A stretch of DNA of 34,666 bases. It comes from Salinivirgaceae bacterium. GTDB lineage: Bacteria; Bacteroidota; Bacteroidia; Bacteroidales; SZUA-534. The stretch covers positions 1 through 34,666 of the forward strand of contig JAEINW010000026.1 of assembly GCA_016342715.1 (NCBI GenBank). Reading direction: 5' to 3'. The notes beneath the pieces are model-generated. The model saw only the letters and a program-made list of their open reading frames with translations, was not told the DNA's origin and did no database searches. Shown piece by piece: positions 18,164 through 27,615 of the stretch. Both the position numbers and the translations under genes were made by a program. Position 1 is the stretch's first letter, and every line of letters starts with the position of its first letter.

Positions 18164-19765
18164 TTAATTATATTTTGCTGATAATTCAACAACAACATGT
18201 TGCATTATTTCTTCAACTTCTGGAGTTAATTTACCTGCTTTTAATGTTTCCAATAAATCTTTGTGTTTCATTTCAAGTCTGTCGAGATATTCAATTTCAA
18301 ATTCCTTTATCTTATTAACAGGAACTGACGATAACAAGCCTTTAACACCACAGTAAATTATTGCAACTTGCTTTTCAACAGACATTGGCGCATATTGTCC
18401 TTGCTTAAGAATTTCAACATTCTTACTACCTTTATCAAGAACATTCATAGTTGCAGCATCTAAATCGGACCCAAATTTTGCAAAGGCTTCCAATTCGCGA
18501 AACTGCGCCTGATCAATTTTTAAAGTACCTGCAATTTTCTTCATCGATTTAATTTGAGCATTACCACCCACACGAGATACAGAAATACCCACATTAATTG
18601 CCGGACGTACACCAGAATTAAATAAATTCGATTCCAAGAAAATCTGACCATCGGTAATTGAAATTACGTTGGTTGGAATGTATGCAGATACATCACCAGC
18701 TTGAGTTTCAATAATTGGTAAGGCTGTTAATGAGCCTCCACCTTTTACTAAAGGATTCCCATTTTCATCTTTAGCATCGGCTAAAACTTTTGGTAAATCG
18801 TTCATTTGACGAGCAACATCATCGGAGTCGATAATTTTTGCTGCACGTTCAAGTAAGCGACTATGTAAATAGAAAACATCGCCAGGATATGCCTCACGCC
18901 CTGGAGGACGACGAAGTAATAAGCTTACCTCACGATAGGCAACGGCTTGTTTCGATAAATCGTCATAAATTACTAAAGCAGGGCGACCTGTATCACGGAA
19001 AAATTCCCCAATAGCAGCTCCTGCAAATGGTGCATTAAACTGCATAGCCGCAGGATCGGCAGCTGTAGCCATTACAATAGTTGTAAATGCCATTGCGCCA
19101 GCTTTTTCTAGTGTTTTTGCAACGTTGGCTACGGTAGAACCTTTTTGCCCGATAGCTACATAAATGCAATAAACCGGTTTTCCAGCATCGTAAAATTCCT
19201 TTTGATTTATTATGGTATCAATTGCAATGGCAGTTTTACCTGTTTGGCGGTCACCAATAATTAACTCACGCTGACCTCTACCAATAGGTGTCATGGCATC
19301 AATAGATTTTAAACCCGTTTGTAAAGGTTCGGTTACTGGTTGCCGATAAATTACTCCAGGAGCTTTGCGTTCCAAAGGCATTTCGTACAAAGTACCTTCA
19401 ATGGGTCCTTTACCATCAATGGGTTCACCAATAGTATTGATAGTTCTACCTAAAAGTCCTTCACCTACATTGATAGATGCAATTCTTTTGGTTCGCTTAA
19501 CAGAGTCGCCTTCGCTAATACCCTCACATAAACCAAGGATTACCGCACCAATATTATCTTCTTCAAGGTTGAGAGCTATTCCCATTACCCCATTTTCGAA
19601 TTCGATTAACTCGTTCGACTGAACATTTGACATTCCATAAATACGAGCAATACCGTCACCTACGGTTAATACTGTACCTACTTCTTCTAGTTCATTTTCC
19701 GATTTAAATCCTTCTAGCTGCTGCTTTAAGATCGAGGAAACTTCTGAAGGTTTAATGTCTGCCAT
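18164..19765 (-). CDS. atpA: ATP synthase alpha subunit
   Basis: The non-catalytic nucleotide-binding F1 subunit, 533 aa, slightly longer than the roughly 510 residues common in other phyla. The P-loop is GDRQTGKT at 171-178, with [14 protein letters not shown] after it. The signature [18 protein letters not shown] contains the arginine finger. The C-terminal helical domain is complete. It follows atpH after 140 nt of repeat-containing spacer. Confidence 0.99.
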   Translation of the reverse strand: MADIKPSEVSSILKQQLEGFKSENELEEVGTVLTVGDGIARIYGMSNVQSNELIEFENGVMGIALNLEEDNIGAVILGLCEGISEGDSVKRTKRIASINVGEGLLGRTINTIGEPIDGKGPIEGTLYEMPLERKAPGVIYRQPVTEPLQTGLKSIDAMTPIGRGQRELIIGDRQTGKTAIAIDTIINQKEFYDAGKPVYCIYVAIGQKGSTVANVAKTLEKAGAMAFTTIVMATAADPAAMQFNAPFAGAAIGEFFRDTGRPALVIYDDLSKQAVAYREVSLLLRRPPGREAYPGDVFYLHSRLLERAAKIIDSDDVARQMNDLPKVLADAKDENGNPLVKGGGSLTALPIIETQAGDVSAYIPTNVISITDGQIFLESNLFNSGVRPAINVGISVSRVGGNAQIKSMKKIAGTLKIDQAQFRELEAFAKFGSDLDAATMNVLDKGSKNVEILKQGQYAPMSVEKQVAIIYCGVKGLLSSVPVNKIKEFEIEYLDRLEMKHKDLLETLKAGKLTPEVEEIMQHVVVELSAKYN

Positions 19766-19782
19766 ATCTTATTTTTTTATTT

Positions 19783-19910
19783 AGTCTTCAGTCCACAGTA
19801 TTCAGTAATCAGTTTTATCTGAATTATCTATTTCTATGGAATTTAAAATTTCATATTAACAATAACTATATTCAGCAAAACTGCCGACTGCTATACTGCC
19901 GACTGCTATA
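19783..19910. repeat. CAGT-type repeat and 15-bp tandem duplication between atpH and atpA
   Basis: One end has TAGTCTTCAGTCCACAGTA (from 19783). The other has an exact tandem pair of CTGCCGACTGCTATA at 19881-19895 and 19896-19910. The second copy contains the atpH stop codon (19906-19908), so the repeat has invaded or formed the last bases of that gene. Confidence 0.8.
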
Positions 19911-20448
19911 CCGAAGTATCTAAAAATTCTCTTTTAATTTTATTCAATTTTGTTGCCACACTTGCATCAATCTGGTCGTCGCCAACACGTAAAATAAAAC
20001 CACCTAACAATTCCGAATTTTCTTCAGTTGTCAATTCAACTTCGGTATTAAACAAATCGGAAATAACTTTTGCAATTTGTTGTTTGGTTTCATTATCGAT
20101 ACTAGATGCCGTAGTAACTTTTGCTGCTTTTATGCCTTTAAACAATCGATATTGATCGATAAAATTGCGGCATATTCCTGGTATATACACTTCACGTTTA
20201 TTATCGGCTACCATTAAAAGGAAACGCAGCGTTAAATCATTCACCTTTTGGGTAAAAATTTTAGCCATTATTTCCCTTTTACGATCCGTTTTAATAAGCG
20301 GACTTTCAAGCAACAATATAAAATCTGATTGTTCGCATGTTAAAGCAACTTGTTCCATATCTTTTTTAAGCTCTTCAAGAATATTTTTTTCTTGAGCTAC
20401 CTGAAAAAGGGCTTTTGCATAACGAACAGCTATTTTGCTTTGGTTCAT
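19906..20448 (-). CDS. atpH: ATP synthase delta subunit
   Basis: The peripheral-stalk subunit joining F1 to the b dimer, 180 aa. The N-terminal six-helix domain begins IAVRYAKALFQVAQEKN, and the C-terminal segment with ELLGGFILRVGDDQIDASV is the family signature. It starts 6 nt after the atpF stop. Its final codons run into a tandem repeat. Confidence 0.97.
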   Translation of the reverse strand: MNQSKIAVRYAKALFQVAQEKNILEELKKDMEQVALTCEQSDFILLLESPLIKTDRKREIMAKIFTQKVNDLTLRFLLMVADNKREVYIPGICRNFIDQYRLFKGIKAAKVTTASSIDNETKQQIAKVISDLFNTEVELTTEENSELLGGFILRVGDDQIDASVATKLNKIKREFLDTSV

Positions 20449-20454
20449 GCTTTA

Positions 20455-20949
20455 TTAGTTAATCTTTGTTTTATCAAGCAAATCTTTAATCAAAGCTTTT
20501 TGCTCCGCATTATCAGCCAATTCTTTCGAAAGAATTTTTTCAGCAATATCTACTGAAAGGGTAGCAATTTGATTTTTGATCTCATTAATTGCTGCACGTT
20601 TTTCGTTTTCGATGGCCGATTTTGCTGATTTAATAATGCTTTCTGCTTCGTTTTTAGCTTGCAATTTTGCTTCTACAATTGTTTGCTCTTTTAATTCGCG
20701 GGCTTCTTTAAGAATTTTATCGCGTTCTATACGAGCTTCTTTAAATACTAGATCGTTATCAGCTCTTAATTTTGCCATTTCTTCTTTGGCCTGCTCAGCA
20801 GAATTTAATGCTTCGGCAATACTTTCGTTACGCTCGTTTACCGCATTCAAAATGGGTTTCCAAGCAAAAGCTCTTAAAAGAACTAGTAGAAATAGGAAGA
20901 TTAATACCGTCCAGAATATCATTCCTATTGCAGGAGTTACCAAATCCAT
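20455..20949 (-). CDS. atpF: ATP synthase b subunit
   Basis: The peripheral-stalk b subunit, 164 aa. One membrane helix (about 9-29, IFWTVLIFLFLLVLLRAF) is followed by a long charged coiled coil rich in Ala, Glu and Lys (about 35-150) that reaches F1. LRAFAWKPILNAVNERN is typical. It lies between atpE and atpH with atpH 6 nt away. Confidence 0.97.
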   Translation of the reverse strand: MDLVTPAIGMIFWTVLIFLFLLVLLRAFAWKPILNAVNERNESIAEALNSAEQAKEEMAKLRADNDLVFKEARIERDKILKEARELKEQTIVEAKLQAKNEAESIIKSAKSAIENEKRAAINEIKNQIATLSVDIAEKILSKELADNAEQKALIKDLLDKTKIN

Positions 20950-20992
20950 ATCGTTCGTATTTTAAAGTTTTCGTTTTAATTAACAAAAGAAA

Positions 20993-21015
20993 TCCTGCAA
21001 CCAACCGTTACAGGA
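20993..21015 (-). promoter_or_regulatory. Intercistronic stem-loop after atpE
   Basis: On the minus strand TCCTGTAAC and GTTGCAGGA pair over 9 bp (one G-U) around a 5-nt loop, followed by a T-rich stretch. It lies between atpE and atpF. A hairpin here could protect the 3' end of an atpE transcript or partly terminate, helping to make c subunit in the needed excess. The role is inference. Confidence 0.5.
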
Positions 21016-21028
21016 AATCGAGTCTTTT

Positions 21029-21256
<228 letters not shown>

Positions 21257-21267
21257 TTAAAAATTTA

Positions 21268-22344
21268 TTAATGATGTTCTTGTACAGCCAAACCAATAAA
21301 TAAAGCCGACAACAAGGTAAAAATATAAGCTTGTAATAGAGCCACCAGCAATTCCAACACATCCATAAATAACACAAATGCTATTGAAACTGGTGATATC
21401 CAAATAGTTTTAAATATAAAAATTAATGAAACCAAACTAAGCACAATAATGTGTCCGGCTGTAATGTTTGCAAACAAACGTATCATTAAAGCAAATGGTT
21501 TGGATAAAATTCCTATTAACTCAACAGGAATCATAATAGGCGCAAGCCAAATAGGAACTCCCGGTGTTGCAAAGACATGTTTCCAGTAATTCTTATTTCC
21601 ACTTAAATTGGTTATTAACATAGTAATAAAAGCCAAGGTCATGGTAACGGCAATATTGCCGGTTAAATTCGCTCCATTAGGCAAGAGACCTAACATGTTA
21701 TTAAACCAAATAAAGAAAAACACAGTAATTAAATAAGGCAAAAACCTTTTATATTGTTGTTCACCAATATTTGGAATAGCAATGTCGTCTTTAATAAAAA
21801 GTATGATTGGCTCCATAAATCCTTGGATGCCACTGGGAATTCCATTTCCTTTTTTGTATTTGCGAGCCATTGGAATAAATACAATAAGTAACAAAATGGC
21901 AGACAACATCATGGAGGCTACATTTTTTGTTATGGATAAATCCAAAGGCTTCACATTAGTGATCTCCTTTTCTTCATTGTAATTTATTTCACCGTGCTCG
22001 GTTAAATATATTTTGCCATGAACAAGAGCATATTCGCAATTGCCTTTTTTTACAGTGGAGTGTCCATGATGGAATTTTGAGGACATAAAAACATCTAAAT
22101 TTCCATCGTGAAATAGAATTACCGGCAGTGGAATACTAACGCCCCGTTTTTCACCGGTTTCTTTGTCCACCTTGTCTAAAATATGCCAATCGTGTGCATC
22201 AGCAATATGCTCCATAATAACCGCTGTTGGATTAAATTCTTCTTCAGCCTGATTGCCATCAAGTTTTTCAGTACCATGCTCATCACTTGCAAACAAGGCA
22301 AACCCAATAAATAGTGTAGTTAGTAAAAGATAAAACCTCTTCAT
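21268..22344 (-). CDS. atpB: ATP synthase a subunit with exported N-terminal extension
   Basis: The stator a subunit, 358 aa. The essential Arg is R289 in LMIRLFANITAGH, and the following helices (MDVLELLVALLQAYIFTLLSALFIGLA) form the proton half-channels. The protein is about 100 residues longer than typical. The surplus is an N-terminal signal peptide (about 1-19) and an acidic, His-rich segment to about residue 135, presumably periplasmic, before the first membrane helix (NVASMMLSAILLLIVFIPM). Such extensions are known in Bacteroidota a subunits; their function is not established. The 135-nt leader upstream carries two copies of a 13-bp direct repeat. Confidence 0.96.
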   Translation of the reverse strand: MKRFYLLLTTLFIGFALFASDEHGTEKLDGNQAEEEFNPTAVIMEHIADAHDWHILDKVDKETGEKRGVSIPLPVILFHDGNLDVFMSSKFHHGHSTVKKGNCEYALVHGKIYLTEHGEINYNEEKEITNVKPLDLSITKNVASMMLSAILLLIVFIPMARKYKKGNGIPSGIQGFMEPIILFIKDDIAIPNIGEQQYKRFLPYLITVFFFIWFNNMLGLLPNGANLTGNIAVTMTLAFITMLITNLSGNKNYWKHVFATPGVPIWLAPIMIPVELIGILSKPFALMIRLFANITAGHIIVLSLVSLIFIFKTIWISPVSIAFVLFMDVLELLVALLQAYIFTLLSALFIGLAVQEHH

Positions 22345-22405
22345 TATGTATAAATAATATGGTCGATTTTCTTAATATTTTTCCCAAGAACGTTTTTTAA
22401 ACAAC

Positions 22406-22454
22406 AATTCCTTTTTAAAGTTCAAGAAACAAAGGTGTAAAAATTCCTTTTTAA
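22406..22454 (-). repeat. Pair of 13-bp direct repeats in the atpB leader
   Basis: AATTCCTTTTTAA occurs at 22406-22418 and at 22442-22454, 36 bp apart start to start. On the transcript strand both read TTAAAAAGGAATT, containing an AAGGA core. They might be a protein- or ribosome-binding leader motif, or chance in AT-rich DNA. Confidence 0.35.
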
Positions 22455-22479
22455 TATTGTTATAAAACAGGTTAAAATT

Positions 22480-22899
22480 TTACTGATTTTTGTTAGCTCT
22501 TTTCATCTCAATAATCATGTTCATGTTTTTTACCAAAAAAACCACTTCGAAAGTAAGCAAAATGAAATAATCTACCATAAAGTTTAAGGCAATGGGAATT
22601 GATTTTTCGTTTGGTGGGAAAATATATGGAAAAAGGTATAGTATACATAGCCCCATTTTTATCAGACTTAATGCTGTAAAGAGCAATCCAGAATATTTTG
22701 GCCATTTTTTAAAAAGCCATCGCAAAGCTAAAAAGTGAACGAGGGTTAATAGGAATAAAAAGACATAAGATTCTATAAGTATTTTTTGAGACATTCCAAG
22801 GCCATTTGGCACAGCTCGAACCAACAAAAAATGAATAACAAATAGAACAATAAATGTTGGTATAAAATGGGTGAGAAATTTATTAATATTTAGTGTCAT
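22480..22899 (-). CDS. Four-helix membrane protein of the atp operon (DUF6168-like)
   Basis: A 139-aa integral membrane protein with about four helices (roughly 10-28, 40-60, 70-92 and 103-125), and a charged C-terminus ending MKRANKNQ. It lies between atpZ (4-nt overlap) and atpB, a place where many other bacteria carry atpI. A small uncharacterised family at this same locus in Bacteroidota fits by position and topology, but I cannot confirm membership. A role in assembling the c-ring or supplying ions, as proposed for AtpI/AtpZ, is inference. Confidence 0.75.
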   Translation of the reverse strand: MTLNINKFLTHFIPTFIVLFVIHFLLVRAVPNGLGMSQKILIESYVFLFLLTLVHFLALRWLFKKWPKYSGLLFTALSLIKMGLCILYLFPYIFPPNEKSIPIALNFMVDYFILLTFEVVFLVKNMNMIIEMKRANKNQ

Positions 22900-23126
22900 T
22901 TTTTCATAAGTCCTTTAATTACAAGATACAATGAAATAAATATAGCAAGTAATGACAAAATTAAAGTCCATAGAGGAAATTCCGAAGGCCTTTTTTCATC
23001 TAATTTTTGGCCTGCAAAAACCCCTAAAATAATAATGCCAAGCATCTCGAAAGCCATTCCCGAATACCTGGCAAAATAATACACCGAAGATTTTTTATTA
23101 AAATCTTTATTTTTTCTTTTGATCAT
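22896..23126 (-). CDS. atpZ: AtpZ/AtpI-like ATP synthase accessory protein
   Basis: A 76-aa two-helix membrane protein: a basic N-terminus (MIKRKNKDFNKKS), then YYFARYSGMAFEMLGIIILGVFAG, a short loop DEKRPSEFPLW, and a second helix LILSLLAIFISLYLVIKGLMKK. This is the AtpZ family (F0F1-ATPase accessory protein), associated with AtpI in cation supply or c-ring assembly. The frame stays open to 23204, but that would overlap the bactofilin gene by about 100 nt, and the extra residues do not fit the family, so I chose the ATG at 23126, which still overlaps by 20 nt. Confidence 0.85.
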   Translation of the reverse strand: MIKRKNKDFNKKSSVYYFARYSGMAFEMLGIIILGVFAGQKLDEKRPSEFPLWTLILSLLAIFISLYLVIKGLMKK

Positions 23127-23502
23127 TTGTGCTTGAAAAAGCTGTATTAGCAGCAGCCCCACTAGACATTTTACAGTTTCCTGTAAATGATGCTCCTGGC
23201 TCAATAGCTAATTTGCCCGTACTAATATCACCCAATATTGATGAGGATGCTTTTAAGGAAAGCAATTCTGCAACAGTTACTTTACCCTCAACCTTACCTT
23301 CAACTTGTGAATTTTTACAAGTAATTTCACCTTTTACAACCCCTGTTGGCCCTATTACAACTCTACCTTGTGCAATTAGAGTTCCATCTAAAGTTCCATC
23401 AACTCTAATGTCGCCAGAGCAATTTACAGTTCCAGTAATAGTAGTTCCAACTATTACAATATTGTGTTGCTTTTGCTGTTCCGTTTCAAAATTCTTAGCC
23501 AT
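23107..23502 (-). CDS. Bactofilin (polymer-forming cytoskeletal protein)
   Basis: A 131-aa bactofilin, a protein that self-assembles into filaments of right-handed beta-helices. The central domain (about 14-105) shows the repeating V/I-x-G pattern: IVGTTITGTV, GDIRVDGTLDGTL, GRVVIGPTGVVKGEI, VEGKVEGKVTV, SILGDISTGKLAIEPGASFTG. Flanking tails are short and polar, as usual. It starts 25 nt after the fabH stop and overlaps atpZ. In other bacteria bactofilins position envelope machinery; a link to the ATP synthase is suggested only by gene order. Confidence 0.93.
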   Translation of the reverse strand: MAKNFETEQQKQHNIVIVGTTITGTVNCSGDIRVDGTLDGTLIAQGRVVIGPTGVVKGEITCKNSQVEGKVEGKVTVAELLSLKASSSILGDISTGKLAIEPGASFTGNCKMSSGAAANTAFSSTNDQKKK

Positions 23503-23527
23503 AATTCATTATAATTTTAGGGTATTC

Positions 23528-24532
23528 TTAGTATTTGTCTCCGTCGTAAGCCCATTTTAAATAAATAGTTCCCCAGGTAAAACCAGCTCCAAATGCCGAT
23601 AGAATAAGGTTATCCCCTTTTTTCAACTGTTTTTCCCATTCCCATAAACATAAGGGAATGGTTGCTGCAGTAGTATTTCCGTATTTTTCAATGTTAATCA
23701 TCACCTTTTCAGGAACTAAGCCCATACGTTTTGCCGTAGCCTCAATAATACGCATATTTGCTTGATGTGGAACTAACCAAGCAATATCATTATGGCTTAA
23801 ATTATTTCTTTCCATAATTTCAACGGAAACATCAGCCATTTTTGAAACTGCATGTTTAAATACTGCTTGTCCCTCTTGATAAATATAATGTAGCCTTTCA
23901 TCAACCGATTCGTGAGAAGCAGGAATACATGATCCACCCGCTTTCATATGCAAATGTTTACGACCCATACCATCAGAACGAGCAATGTAATCCTGAATAC
24001 CAAAACCATCGGTTCCTGGCTCAAGCATAATTGCGGCTCCTGCATCTCCAAATAAAGGACAAGTAGTACGATCAGTATAATCAACAATTGAAGACATTTT
24101 CTCAGCACCAACAACAATTACTTTTCTATAATTGCCCGATTGCACATATTGAGATGCCGTAATTAAGGCATACAAAAAACCCGAACATCCTGCATTAACA
24201 TCGAAATGAAATGCATTTTTAATTCCCACTTTATCAGCAATAATACTAGCTGTTGCCGGAAATGGCATGTCTGGAGTAACTGTTGCACAAATTACTAAAT
24301 CAATTTCATCGGGTGATGTATTTGTTTTTTCAAGCAATTGTTTAACTGCGCGCTCGCCCAGAAAAGAAGTACCTTCTCCTTTTTCCTTTATTATTCTGCG
24401 CTCTTTGATACCTATTCGAGTCATTATCCACTCGTCAGTTGTATCAACCATTTTACATAACTCGTCATTATTTAAAACGTATTCAGGCAGAAATGCTCCC
24501 ACCCCTGTAATCATTGCTTGAATTTTCGACAT
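23528..24532 (-). CDS. fabH: Beta-ketoacyl-ACP synthase III
   Basis: Starts fatty acid synthesis by condensing an acyl-CoA with malonyl-ACP. It has 334 aa with the full Cys-His-Asn triad: Cys116 (DVNAGCSGF), His256 (PHQAN) and Asn286 (KYGNTTAA). The C-terminal GAGFTWG motif is present. Its ATG overlaps the plsX stop by one base (TAATG), so the two are translationally coupled. Confidence 0.98.
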   Translation of the reverse strand: MSKIQAMITGVGAFLPEYVLNNDELCKMVDTTDEWIMTRIGIKERRIIKEKGEGTSFLGERAVKQLLEKTNTSPDEIDLVICATVTPDMPFPATASIIADKVGIKNAFHFDVNAGCSGFLYALITASQYVQSGNYRKVIVVGAEKMSSIVDYTDRTTCPLFGDAGAAIMLEPGTDGFGIQDYIARSDGMGRKHLHMKAGGSCIPASHESVDERLHYIYQEGQAVFKHAVSKMADVSVEIMERNNLSHNDIAWLVPHQANMRIIEATAKRMGLVPEKVMINIEKYGNTTAATIPLCLWEWEKQLKKGDNLILSAFGAGFTWGTIYLKWAYDGDKY

Positions 24533-25473
24533 TATTGATAGAGTTCTATTAGTTTTTCAGAAACTTTCGCTTCAATTACATCTTTTGTTTTATGAATCAT
24601 GGTTGTAATAGCTCTTGGACTAGAAGCTCCATGACCAATTATTACGGTTGAATTCACTCCCAAAATAGGAGTTCCACCATAAATTTCAGGATTGAATTTA
24701 TCAAAAAACTCGTCCTTAATTCCACGCATTAAAAGTATTTTGTAAATACTCTCTGCTTCCTTAAGAACCACATTTCCTGTAAATCCATCACAAACAATAA
24801 CATCGGCCGGACAATCGCCCAATAAATCATTTGCTTCAACATTTCCAATAAAATTGAAATCTTTTGTGTCTTTCATTAGTTCATAAGTGCTTTTCACAAT
24901 AAGGTTACCCTTTTGCTCTTCAGAACCAATGTTAAGTAATGCCACCTTAGGTTTTTCAACACCATATACACTATTTGCATACACTGAACCTATAGACCCA
25001 TATTGATACAATACATCGGGTCTGCAATCTGGGTTAATACCCACATCGAGCAACAATGCAGGTTTCCCCTCAAATTGCGGCAGCTCTGTTGAAATGCAAG
25101 GTCTAATAATACCTGGAATTGATTTTATGGTGTACATAGCACCTACCAACATAGCTCCTGTGTTTCCTGCACTTGCAAAACCATCAATCTTTTTCTGGTA
25201 AAGCAATTTGAAACCTATTGCTAAACTTGAATTTGGCTTTGCCGCAAAAGCTTTTGCCGGATGATCACCCATACCAATACATTCATCAGTATGAACAATC
25301 TCGAATTTATTGGAATCTACATTTTGACTACGAAGAATTTCTTTAATTTTTTCCTCATCACCAATAAGCACCAACTGTACATCGTCAGATAATTCCTCCC
25401 GGGCTTGAATCGCACCTAGAACTGTTGTTTTAGGTGCGAAATCGCCACCCATTATATCAATACCTATCCTCAT
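24532..25473 (-). CDS. plsX: Phosphate acyltransferase PlsX
   Basis: Makes acyl-phosphate from acyl-ACP, the donor for the PlsY acyltransferase in phospholipid synthesis. It has 313 aa with the family start [20 protein letters not shown] and the conserved [33 protein letters not shown] and HGASSPRAI blocks. It lies 26 nt after rpmF. The yceD-rpmF-plsX-fabH order is conserved across many bacteria. Confidence 0.98.
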   Translation of the reverse strand: MRIGIDIMGGDFAPKTTVLGAIQAREELSDDVQLVLIGDEEKIKEILRSQNVDSNKFEIVHTDECIGMGDHPAKAFAAKPNSSLAIGFKLLYQKKIDGFASAGNTGAMLVGAMYTIKSIPGIIRPCISTELPQFEGKPALLLDVGINPDCRPDVLYQYGSIGSVYANSVYGVEKPKVALLNIGSEEQKGNLIVKSTYELMKDTKDFNFIGNVEANDLLGDCPADVIVCDGFTGNVVLKEAESIYKILLMRGIKDEFFDKFNPEIYGGTPILGVNSTVIIGHGASSPRAITTMIHKTKDVIEAKVSEKLIELYQ

Positions 25474-25499
25474 TAAAAGCCTTTTTGGTTAGCTGCAAA

Positions 25500-25685
25500 T
25501 TATGCAGTTACTAGTTTCTCTACTGCTAATTTTCCACGATAAAATCCACACTCGGGACATACGTGATGATATCTTACAGCAGTACCACAGTTTGAACAAC
25601 TTGCTAGAGTTGGAGCAACAGCTTTGTAATGAGTTCTTCTCTTATTTCTTCTAGTTTTCGAAATCTTGTGTTTAGGATGTGCCAT
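25500..25685 (-). CDS. rpmF: 50S ribosomal protein L32
   Basis: A 61-aa ribosomal protein with the basic start MAHPKHKISKTRRNKRRTH and a zinc ribbon (Cys30, Cys33, Cys43, Cys46). The intact four-Cys form suggests zinc is normally available. It lies 19 nt after yceD. Confidence 0.98.
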   Translation of the reverse strand: MAHPKHKISKTRRNKRRTHYKAVAPTLASCSNCGTAVRYHHVCPECGFYRGKLAVEKLVTA

Positions 25686-25704
25686 TTTAAAATCGCTTTA
25701 AATT

Positions 25705-26226
25705 TTAATTAATTAAATCTCTCAGTTTATCCCATCGGGGATCGTCTATCTCGTCTTCTTCTTTTATACTTGCTTTGTTTATTCTGTTCAGCATTTCTTT
25801 ATTACATAAGGATTTGCCGTTTTCATCTTCAGGGTGAAATTTTTGTATCGGAACACTTAAATTGATAAATTCAGATATATATTTCGCTGCATCTAAATAA
25901 TTTTCAGCTCCTGACAACCTAACCAATTCTTCAGTAAGCTCTTCAGATTCTTCGCCATATTCAAAATAAAGTTTTCCTTCGTATTCAATCGGAAGTTCAA
26001 ATTCATCTAAACAGCGATCGCATTCAACAATTACAAAGCCCGAAATTTTAAAATCGCTTTCTAATCCAGTTGATCTTTTTAACAGATCAACCTGTGCTGT
26101 CAGCTGCCCTTTCCTTATGTCTCCTTCAGGAAATGCATCAAAGAAACTATCATCAACACTATATTGGTATTGATATTTTCCTTCATCCAATCCTCTGAAT
26201 GGAATGTTATAATCCATTTTCTCCAA
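25705..26226 (-). CDS. yceD: YceD/DUF177 family protein (23S rRNA accumulation)
   Basis: A 173-aa member of the DUF177/YceD family, needed in other bacteria and plastids for normal 23S rRNA accumulation. The signature C69-x-x-C72 (VECDRCLDEFELPI) and the later acidic YFEYGEESEELTEEL region are present. The C-terminus ends near DDPRWDKLRDL, typical of the family. It heads the rpmF-plsX-fabH group and has a -7 box and a GGAGAAA ribosome site just upstream. Confidence 0.92.
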   Translation of the reverse strand: MEKMDYNIPFRGLDEGKYQYQYSVDDSFFDAFPEGDIRKGQLTAQVDLLKRSTGLESDFKISGFVIVECDRCLDEFELPIEYEGKLYFEYGEESEELTEELVRLSGAENYLDAAKYISEFINLSVPIQKFHPEDENGKSLCNKEMLNRINKASIKEEDEIDDPRWDKLRDLIN

Positions 26227-26239
26227 AATAAAATACGTG

Positions 26240-26247
26240 CAAAAGTA
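26240..26247 (-). promoter_or_regulatory. Putative -7 box of the yceD-rpmF-plsX-fabH-atp run
   Basis: TACTTTTG on the minus strand matches TAnnTTTG exactly, 14 nt before the yceD ATG, which would give a very short leader with GGAGAAA in it. No clear -33 TTG. No other intergenic space of useful size occurs until the atpB leader. Confidence 0.45.
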
Positions 26248-26331
26248 AAATTTAAATGCTAAATAAAAAAATTAGCGCGCAAATTTAAAAGAATCTCTCT
26301 ACCTAACCAAATGAATTAGCTAATAATCAAC

Positions 26332-27486
26332 TTATTTCGGCAAAACAATTTTAAAAGTAGTACCCTGATTGGGCTCTGAGCTCTGTACAAAAATCTTCCC
26401 TTTATGGTAGTTTTCAATTATCCGACGAGATAGTGACAAGCCCAGACCCCAGCCACGCTCCTTTGAAGTGTATCCGGGGTTAAAAATTACTTTTTGCTTT
26501 GTTTTTGAAATTCCTTTTCCAGTATCTGAAATTTCAATAAATATTTCTTTCTCATTATCAATTAAAGTAAGAGAAATTATTCCTTTTCCGTCCATGGCAT
26601 CCACAGCATTTCGAATTAAATTTTCAATTACCCAGCTAAAAAGCGATTTATTAAGAGGAATAATTACTTCTTGATCGGTTTTAAATAAGGTGATAAACTC
26701 AATATTTTTAGAAACCCGTACTTTCATATATTCCACTGCATTTTCTAAAATATAACCCAAATTAGAAACTGGCAGCTCTGGTATAGAACCTATTTTTGAA
26801 AAACGTTCTGCAATCATTTGCAAACGATGCACATCTTTTTGCATCTCCGCAATATATGAAGTGTTTTGTTCCGAGGGTTCAATAATTTCGAGCCATGCCA
26901 TTAATGAACTAATTGGGGTTCCCAATTGATGTGCTGTTTCTTTCGACATTCCAACCCAAACTTGATTTTGCTCAGCTTTACGCGAAGAACTAAAGGCAAA
27001 ATAGGCTATTAAAATAAAAATTGAAATAATTCCCAACTGTATATATGGATAAATAGCCAATTGTTTTAAAATAGTAGAATCTTCGTAATAAATGAAATTT
27101 TTTCCTCCTAAAAAATTAACCTCAATAGGCGGAGTGCCTTTTTTCATTTTTTGCAGCCGCTTTTCTTCATATGCTTTTGTGACCTTTTTGTCATTCCCCA
27201 AATTTGAACTGCCAATTATTCGATCATTGCCATCGGTTAAAATAACAGGGATGGTTGTATTTTTTGATATTACATTTAGATAAAAATTAATGCCCTGTGG
27301 AACATCTTCACTGGCCAAATAACTTGTTGCCTCGGCCCAAACCTCCATTCGTTTGTGCTCCTCAACCTTCATTTTTTCAACCAGTTGATTGGTGTGTGTT
27401 AATGAAAAAATACCAATTGCAATTGCCATTAAAAATAAGGCAACCTTCCACTCCTTTTTATGTCGATAAAAATTCATTTGATACAT
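26332..27486 (-). CDS. Orphan sensor histidine kinase
   Basis: A 384-aa membrane histidine kinase. TM1 is about residues 14-33 and TM2 about 147-166, enclosing an extracytoplasmic domain of about 110 residues with a PAS-like VILTDGNDRIIGSSN strand. The H-box is SKETAHQLGTPISSLMAW with His186, in the form common in Bacteroidota. The ATPase domain is intact: N-box NLIRNAVDAM, G1 DTGKGI, G2 GWGLGLSLSRRIIE. There is no HAMP domain and no response regulator gene adjacent, so the partner is unknown. The start could also be the third codon beyond (MNFYRHKKEWK). It precedes yceD by 105 nt on the same strand. Confidence 0.93.
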   Translation of the reverse strand: MYQMNFYRHKKEWKVALFLMAIAIGIFSLTHTNQLVEKMKVEEHKRMEVWAEATSYLASEDVPQGINFYLNVISKNTTIPVILTDGNDRIIGSSNLGNDKKVTKAYEEKRLQKMKKGTPPIEVNFLGGKNFIYYEDSTILKQLAIYPYIQLGIISIFILIAYFAFSSSRKAEQNQVWVGMSKETAHQLGTPISSLMAWLEIIEPSEQNTSYIAEMQKDVHRLQMIAERFSKIGSIPELPVSNLGYILENAVEYMKVRVSKNIEFITLFKTDQEVIIPLNKSLFSWVIENLIRNAVDAMDGKGIISLTLIDNEKEIFIEISDTGKGISKTKQKVIFNPGYTSKERGWGLGLSLSRRIIENYHKGKIFVQSSEPNQGTTFKIVLPK

Positions 27487-27615
27487 AATGACTTGAAACG
27501 GGAAAATAGTAAAATTATTATTGGCTCTACAAGCTATTTCGCAGAAAGTTTTAAATTAATTTTTTTTATTTGTTTTTAACCGAGCAGTCCTAAGTTGCCT
27601 GTTTTTAGTTTCAAT

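Noticed and set aside
20576-20965. Long open frame on the plus strand opposite atpF
   Set aside because: It is the complement of a codon-biased Ala/Glu/Lys-rich coiled coil; no family resemblance and no start signals.
22896-23204. Longer AtpZ starting at 23204
   Set aside because: The extra 26 residues are the shifted-frame reading of the bactofilin C-terminus and do not resemble the family.
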